From NCBI GenBank assembly GCA_016802295.1, contig JAESIW010000020.1, positions 3,995,302 through 4,059,301 on the forward strand: 64,000 bases of DNA, read 5' to 3'. The notes beneath the pieces are model-generated. The model had not been told where the DNA came from, did no database searches, and worked only from the letters and a program-made list of their open reading frames with translations. A program made the translations under genes and the position numbers. Shown here piece by piece: positions 59,371-64,000 of the stretch (position 1 is the first letter of the stretch; each line of letters starts with the position of its first letter). The DNA comes from Brachionus rotundiformis (taxonomy: Eukaryota > Rotifera > Eurotatoria > Ploima > Brachionidae).

Positions 59371-61629
59371 ATGAGTCAAATAGACACTGCCATTAGTCCA
59401 GTTATTGAAAATTTTCAATCAAAAGTCATTAATGATCTAAATTTGACTCTGTCAGCCAACTCATTAACGCGAAATGCTAGTTTTAACAATGGTCTTTCGA
59501 CCCCAACTCCATCCATTACCAGTTACGAAAGCTTGATAGATAAAATAAAGAAAAAAATAGAAAATAAAGAAACATGGTTTTCGCTTGAATTTTTCCCGCC
59601 AAAAACAGTAAATGGTGCCTCGAATTTGATTTCAAAGTAAATTTAAGAATTAAAGCATCATTTTTAAATTAACTTTTAATCATAAATTATTTTAGACTTG
59701 AATTTTTGGGATCTGGTAAGCCTTTGTTTTGTGACATTACTTGGCATCCGGCGGGAGATCCAGCAAGTGATAAACCAACCAGTAGTATGAAAATTGCCAA
59801 CGTAATGCTCAATTACTGTTTGCTGGAAACAATGCTTCATATTACTTGTTATGGTCAAACCAAAGAATCAATGAAGCAGTATTTGGACAAGGCAAAAAAT
59901 ATTGGAATTCGCAACCTTTTGGCTCTGAGAGGAGGTTACATTAGATTCTAAACATATTTAATGTATTTAATGAAACAAATTTTTTAAAGATCCGGCTGTG
60001 GGTACCGAGTGGCAATATCAAGAAAATGGATTTAATTATGCAACAGATTTAGTGAAATTTATTAGAGAAAATTATGGTGATTATTTTGTTATTTGTGTGG
60101 CTGGATATCCACATGGACATCCTGATTCAAACAACTATGAAGAGGACTTGGGTCATTTGAAAGAAAAAGTCGACGCAGGAGCTGATTTTATCATTACTCA
60201 ACTATTTTTTAAGCCGGAAAAATTTTTGAACTATGTCGACGATTGTCGTCGCGTAGGAATCAATTGTCCTATAATACCTGGTATTCTGCCCATTCAAAGT
60301 TATGACAGTTTGCGACATATATGTAAGCTATCAAAGCTAGAAGTTCCTGCCAATATTGTGAGTGATATGGAAAAAATAAAAGATAATGATGAGGCGATTA
60401 GGATTTATGGTATTCAACAAGCAGTGAAAATGTGCAAAGACTTGATGGATGCTGGAGTTTATGGTGTTCACTTTTATACTTTGAATAGAGATGTTGCAGT
60501 CACAGAGATATTGAGGGAACTCGAGCTCTGGAACAAAGACACTGAATTGCGCCGTTTGCCTTGGAAATCGAAGCAATTGTGTTCCTATTCACGACCGGAT
60601 GAAGATGTGAGACCAATATTTTGGAGTATTAGACCAAAGAGTTATGTCTGTCGAACATCTGATTGGGATCAGTTTCCAAATGGTAGATGGGGGAATTCTT
60701 CTGCACCTAGCTTTGGCGATTTAAAGGACTACCACATATTTTACTCAAAAAAAAACACCAAAGAATGTTTAGCCCAATGGGGCTATGAGTTAAATGAAGA
60801 GAGCGATGTTTGGAATGTTTTCGCATCATTTATTTCTGGAAAGCCAAACAAAAATGGTGTTAAGGTATAAAAAATAGAAATTATGATTTAATTTTATTTA
60901 TTTAAATATGAATTAAAAGATAACAAGTTTTCCATGGTGTGAAGAGGGCTTAGCATCTGAGACTAGTCTTTTGACTGATCAACTAGAATGTTTCAATAGG
61001 CAAGGAATTTTGACCATAAATTCACAGCCTAATGTAAACGGTGCAGCAAGTTCAGATCCAGTTATTGGCTGGGGTTCACCCGATGGCTATGTTTATCAAA
61101 AAGCTTATTTGGAATTTTTCATTTCAAAATCATTTTTGCCATTTTTACTTCAATCACTGGAAAAATATTCAAGAGTTATCTACCACATTATCAATAAATC
61201 AGTGAGAATAAATATTTTTTAAATATTAAAACATTATCCATAAAATTTTCATTTTTTAGGGTGATATAAATCTCACAAATTGTACTTTATTGAATCCGAA
61301 TGCCGTCACTTGGGGAGTTTTTCCAGGAAAAGAAATTGTTCAACCAACAGTTGTTGATCCAATCAGTTTCATGTCTTGGAAAGTATGATAAAATTTTCCT
61401 CAAAGCTTATAAAATTAATTTTTTTTTTGCCAAGGATGAAGCTTTTAATATTTGGACAGACTATTGGGGTAAATTATATGAGCCAAATTCATCTTCAAAG
61501 ATGCTGCTTGAAGATATATCAAATAATTACCTCTTAGTGAATATTGTAGATAATGAATTCCAAAAAGAAAACTGTATCTGGTCAATTTTGAATGAAATGT
61601 TAGAGCTTAAAGCTAAAATTAGCAACTAA
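59371..61629 (+). CDS. MTHFR: Methylenetetrahydrofolate reductase
   Basis: Six exons (59371-59636, 59696-59934, 59990-60864, 60920-61201, 61260-61382, 61435-61629) total 1980 nt, giving 659 aa (human 656). The catalytic TIM barrel shows WFSLEFFPPKT (about 68-78), FCDITWHPAGDP, HITCYGQTKESMKQYLDKAK, ALRGDPAVGTEW, VAGYPHGHPDS, ADFIITQLFFKPEKF, IPGILPIQSYDS and GVHFYTLNRD. The linker and regulatory domain follow (RRLPWKS.., RPIFWSIRPKSYVCRT.DWDQFPNGRWG, WGSPDGYVYQKAYLEFF, VTWGVFPGKEI), so this is the long animal form with the S-adenosylmethionine-binding regulatory domain. It reduces 5,10-methylene-THF to 5-methyl-THF for homocysteine remethylation. Introns are 52-59 bp. Confidence 0.97.
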
Positions 61630-62011
61630 AAAAAATTATTTAGAAATTTAGCTTTAGTGAAAGCAAAATGTGCTTTTATTCATATTATTCAATTTTAGTC
61701 TCTAAAATCTCTTTGAATTTAATTTTATTTAGATTGTTATTATTTTATTTTTTTAATGAAAGACTATATTGATAAGTATACATTATTTAAAAAATAATAA
61801 AAAAATTAAAAACTAATTCTAGCACAAATTTATTAGTAAAACAATAAATCTAAAATTAAATAATTGTTAAAGATGAAATCATAAAAAATTGAGAATAGTG
61901 AAAAGCGTGGAGATTGTAAAAAATTTGAAAATCATCATGAAAATCAATAGTATAAAAATGATGAGAAAAACATTTTTCTTCAAATTGAATTAAAAGCAGG
62001 GAAATTAAAAA
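61630..62011. promoter_or_regulatory. Upstream region of the DTYGAPAP gene with TATA-like box
   Basis: 380 bp, AT-rich. TATAAAAA at 61,951 lies about 30 nt before a TCTTCAAA stretch (61,977 onward) and 60 nt before the ATG, which is suitable spacing for a TATA-driven start and a short leader. The 5' part carries the MTHFR 3' UTR with AATAAA-like motifs (61,790-61,800). Confidence 0.4.
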
Positions 62012-62752
62012 ATGAAAAGCATCACTGTATTAGTTTTTTTCGCTGGCTTAATGTTTGGAGCTTTGGCTTCACCAATTTATGATACTCCAGTTCAACAGGA
62101 TACTTATGGTGCTCCAGCTCCAGCTCCTGAGCCAGCTCCGGCCCCTGCTCCAGAGCCACTGCCAGTAGAACCAGATACTTATGGCGCGCCAGCTCCAGTT
62201 CAACAGGATACTTATGGTGCTCCAGCTCCAGAACCAGTACCTGTTCAACAAGCTCCAGTTCAGCAAGATACTTATGGTGCCCCAGCTCCAGTTCAACAGG
62301 ATACTTATGGTGCTCCAGCTCCAGAACCAGTACCTGTTCAACAAGCTCCAGTTCAGCAAGATACTTATGGTGCCCCAGCTCCAGTTCAACAGGATACTTA
62401 TGGTGCTCCAGCTCCAGCTCCTGAGCCAGCTCCGGCCCCTGCTCCAGAGCCACTGCCAGTAGAACCAGATACTTATGGTGCTCCAGCTCCAGAACCAGTA
62501 CCTGTTCAACAAGCTCCAGTTCAACAAGATACTTATGGTGCTCCAGCTCCAGTTCAACAGGATACTTATGGTGCTCCAGCTCCAGAACCAGTACCTGTTC
62601 AACAAGATACTTATGGTGCCCCAGCTCCAGCTCCTGAGCCAGCTCCAGCCCCTGCTCCAGAGCCACTGCCAGTAGAACCAGATACTTATGGCGCCCCAGC
62701 TCCAGAACCAGTACCTGTTCAACAAGCTCCAGTACAGCAATCTGCTTATTAA
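62012..62752 (+). CDS. Secreted proline-rich DTYGAPAP-repeat protein
   Basis: Single-exon 246 aa protein. Residues 1-19 are a clear signal peptide (MKSITVLVFFAGLMFGALA). The rest is built from 12 copies of DTYGAPAP joined by VQQ, EPVPVQQAPVQQ or the longer APEPAPAPAPEPLPVEP linkers (three copies), ending QQSAY. Repeats are nearly identical at the DNA level, so all six frames are open over much of 62,020-62,740; only this frame has a signal peptide and a normal start. The regular Tyr-Gly-Ala-Pro motif recalls the YGAP units of arthropod resilin and other elastic or cross-linked extracellular proteins, where Tyr can be cross-linked. That comparison is motif-level only. Likely cuticle, tube, egg-shell or matrix material; no homologue is identified. 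Confidence 0.85.
   Translation: MKSITVLVFFAGLMFGALASPIYDTPVQQDTYGAPAPAPEPAPAPAPEPLPVEPDTYGAPAPVQQDTYGAPAPEPVPVQQAPVQQDTYGAPAPVQQDTYGAPAPEPVPVQQAPVQQDTYGAPAPVQQDTYGAPAPAPEPAPAPAPEPLPVEPDTYGAPAPEPVPVQQAPVQQDTYGAPAPVQQDTYGAPAPEPVPVQQDTYGAPAPAPEPAPAPAPEPLPVEPDTYGAPAPEPVPVQQAPVQQSAY
62096..62735 (+). repeat. Tandem repeat array inside the DTYGAPAP gene
   Basis: Units of 33-72 bp built on GATACTTATGGTGCTCCAGC with variable linkers. The longer linker block starts near 62,112, 62,403 and 62,622 and is almost identical each time; the (EPVPVQQAPVQQ) block is also repeated. High identity indicates recent unequal exchange or conversion. Confidence 0.9.
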
Positions 62753-63005
62753 AATGAAATATTGTATAAATTAATTACTTTGAATGCCATTTTTATATTA
62801 ATTTTAATAATTTAATTTATTTTCAATTGAAAATTTTATAAATAAATTTTTTATGCCGCAATACAATTCTCTCTTTTGAAATTTCTAATCTAAATTCTTA
62901 ATTTTAAAATCACAAAAGATTATTACTTATTATTAAAATGAAATATTGTATAAATCAATTACTTTGAATGCCATTTTTATATTAATTTTAATAATTTAAT
63001 TTATT
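62746..63005. repeat. Direct repeat of ~76 bp downstream of the DTYGAPAP gene
   Basis: 62,746-62,821 and 62,930-63,005 are identical except for one T/C difference (TATAAATTAATT versus TATAAATCAATT). They start at TTATTAAAATGAAATATTG, overlapping the stop codon of the gene, and are 184 bp apart. A segmental copy of the gene's end and 3' UTR. Confidence 0.9.
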
Positions 63006-63294
63006 GGTTTGACAGAATTATTTATTCATTTCGTCGTATCTCAAATTTAATTATTTAATTATATAATATTTTTCTATTTATTATTTGATTTTTATCTTTT
63101 TATATTATTTTTAAAATTAAATAGATTTACAAAACATATTTTTATTTAATTAATTATGGTATCCACAAAAAATAAATATTTCAATTTTCAGTAATTTCGA
63201 TTTTAAATTCTAGATATACAAAATAATACTTAAAATTTGGCATTATGAATTTTCCGACTTCGATAAATTTAAAAATTTTTTAAATTTAAATATT
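62753..63294. other. Convergent 3' region of the DTYGAPAP gene and SZRD1
   Basis: AT-rich, holding the duplicated 76 bp segment and UTRs of both genes. AATAAA-type signals occur near 62,840 and 63,170. No other feature. Confidence 0.4.
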
Positions 63295-64000
63295 TTATTT
63301 CGAATAATTTTTAAAACCACGAGATCCGTCAGGTCCATTAGGATCTCTGATTAAATTAAGATTTTGTTTATTTGTTTGATTTTGATTAGATAAAGTAGAA
63401 CAGTTTGTATTTGTCTTGTTATTAGATGAAACTGTCCCACTAGTTGATGGATCACTTTCCGGATGTGCACTTCCAAGTATTCTCAATCTAGCTTGGGCAT
63501 ATTCCTGTTCACGCTGCTCGAAAGTCTTAATTGATTGACTAGAATTACTAAAATTTAATTAGTTATGTTTAAAACATTACGGTAAATAGTTTACCCTGTT
63601 TGTAATCCACCTGTCATTTCATTTAATTTCTTATCACTTGCAGGTCTTTTTAAAATTTTTATCGCTGGTTGCGGTAATGGATTATTCAAAATTGGAATTG
63701 GCGCCAAATTGATATTATTTGAACTAAAAATTTAATATTTTTACTTACTTTCCAAACTAAAAGGCCAAAACATTTACCTGAAATTCTTATCATCATCTTC
63801 CTCCAATTTATTGTTTAAAGCCGAGCTATTTTGTATCGACTTGAGGCTTTTTTCTATTTTCTATTTATTTTCTATTAATCGCTTGTAATTAAGCTCTTAA
63901 ATCTTACTTGCTGATCCAATTGTTCCCAATCGTCACAAATCTCGTCATCATTTGAACTAGAACGGCTATTTAATTTGCTAATAGATGAATCCAAAACATC
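63295..64000 (-). CDS. SZRD1: SZRD1 (SUZ domain protein), 5' end outside window
   Basis: Minus-strand exons at about 63,547-63,295, 63,720-63,597, 63,855-63,780 and >64,000-63,910. The 3'-most exon has the SUZ motif (FEQREQEYAQARLRILGSA) and ends with the SUZ-C motif (RDPNGPDGSRGF), as in human SZRD1. The preceding exon has AIKILKRPAS, matching the QIRILKRP box. The N-terminal part seen (NDDEICDDWEQLD) fits the conserved acidic DSWEE region. SUZ domains bind RNA. The protein is a small cytosolic or nuclear one of uncertain role. The initiator codon probably lies right of the window. Confidence 0.85.

Noticed and set aside
62022..62740. Long open frames on the minus strand and in the other plus frames over the YGAP gene
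   Set aside because: They arise because the repeat unit is a multiple of three and lacks stop triplets in every frame. None has a signal peptide or plausible start.
1..64000. Bacterial features (operons with RBS, CRISPR), tRNA and rRNA genes
   Set aside because: The window is eukaryotic. No repeat-spacer array, and no tRNA or rRNA signature was seen on reading, though a covariance search was not possible.

Overview
The window is nuclear DNA of a small-genome animal. The genes are conserved single-copy metazoan genes. Their exons are separated by mostly 45-60 bp GT-AG introns, and intergenic DNA is very AT-rich (well over 70% by eye). The cytoplasmic intermediate filament gene has the long, 42-residue-extended coil 1B typical of protostomes (and of lamins). 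Cytoplasmic filaments of this kind argue against most arthropods. Compact introns, AT-richness and candidate trans-splice acceptors just upstream of start codons suggest a lophotrochozoan such as a monogonont rotifer (Brachionus-like). The lineage is inference only.

Layout. 1-4 kb (+): the 3' part of a WD40 protein, eIF6 and TANGO2. 4-21.6 kb (-): one F-spondin-like secreted matrix gene whose 26 exons sum exactly to 1121 codons. It encodes Reeler, Spondin_N, 2 TSR, 5 Kunitz and 2 TSR domains. Its first intron is 12.8 kb and contains two complete intronless genes: an intermediate filament gene (+) and a class I PITP gene (-). 21.6-24.2 kb: an intergenic stretch with a 0.3 kb MITE. 24.2-31.9 kb (-): DENND4. 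32.4-36.9 kb (+): GPANK1-like and CCDC93. 36.9-43.6 kb (-): DERA, LIPT1 and SMC5; LIPT1-DERA look like an operon pair. 44.1-44.9 kb (+): a degenerate CCS. 46.2-52.8 kb (-): an ARHGAP11-like RhoGAP. 52.8-57.3 kb: a gene-free stretch with three MITE-like inverted-repeat elements and a decayed DDE transposase. 57.3-58.9 kb (-): a small helical protein, possibly HAUS8-like. 59.4-61.6 kb (+): MTHFR. 62.0-62.8 kb (+): a secreted DTYGAPAP-repeat protein. 63.3-64 kb (-): SZRD1 (partial).

Most genes are housekeeping: ribosome biogenesis, folate, lipoate and deoxyribose metabolism, genome maintenance and endosomal trafficking. They do not form one pathway. The most unusual items are the Kunitz-expanded F-spondin with its nested genes, a CCS that has lost the domain I copper motif and all zinc-site histidines but keeps the C-terminal CxC, the resilin-like YGAP repeat protein, and a 356 bp element with ~150 bp terminal inverted repeats and a perfect 9 bp target duplication.

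Splice models were built by hand. For eIF6, TANGO2, F-spondin, DENND4, DERA, SMC5, CCS, ARHGAP11-like, the 57.3 kb gene and MTHFR the summed exon lengths are exact multiples of three with matching phases, so these models are stronger than single-ORF calls.
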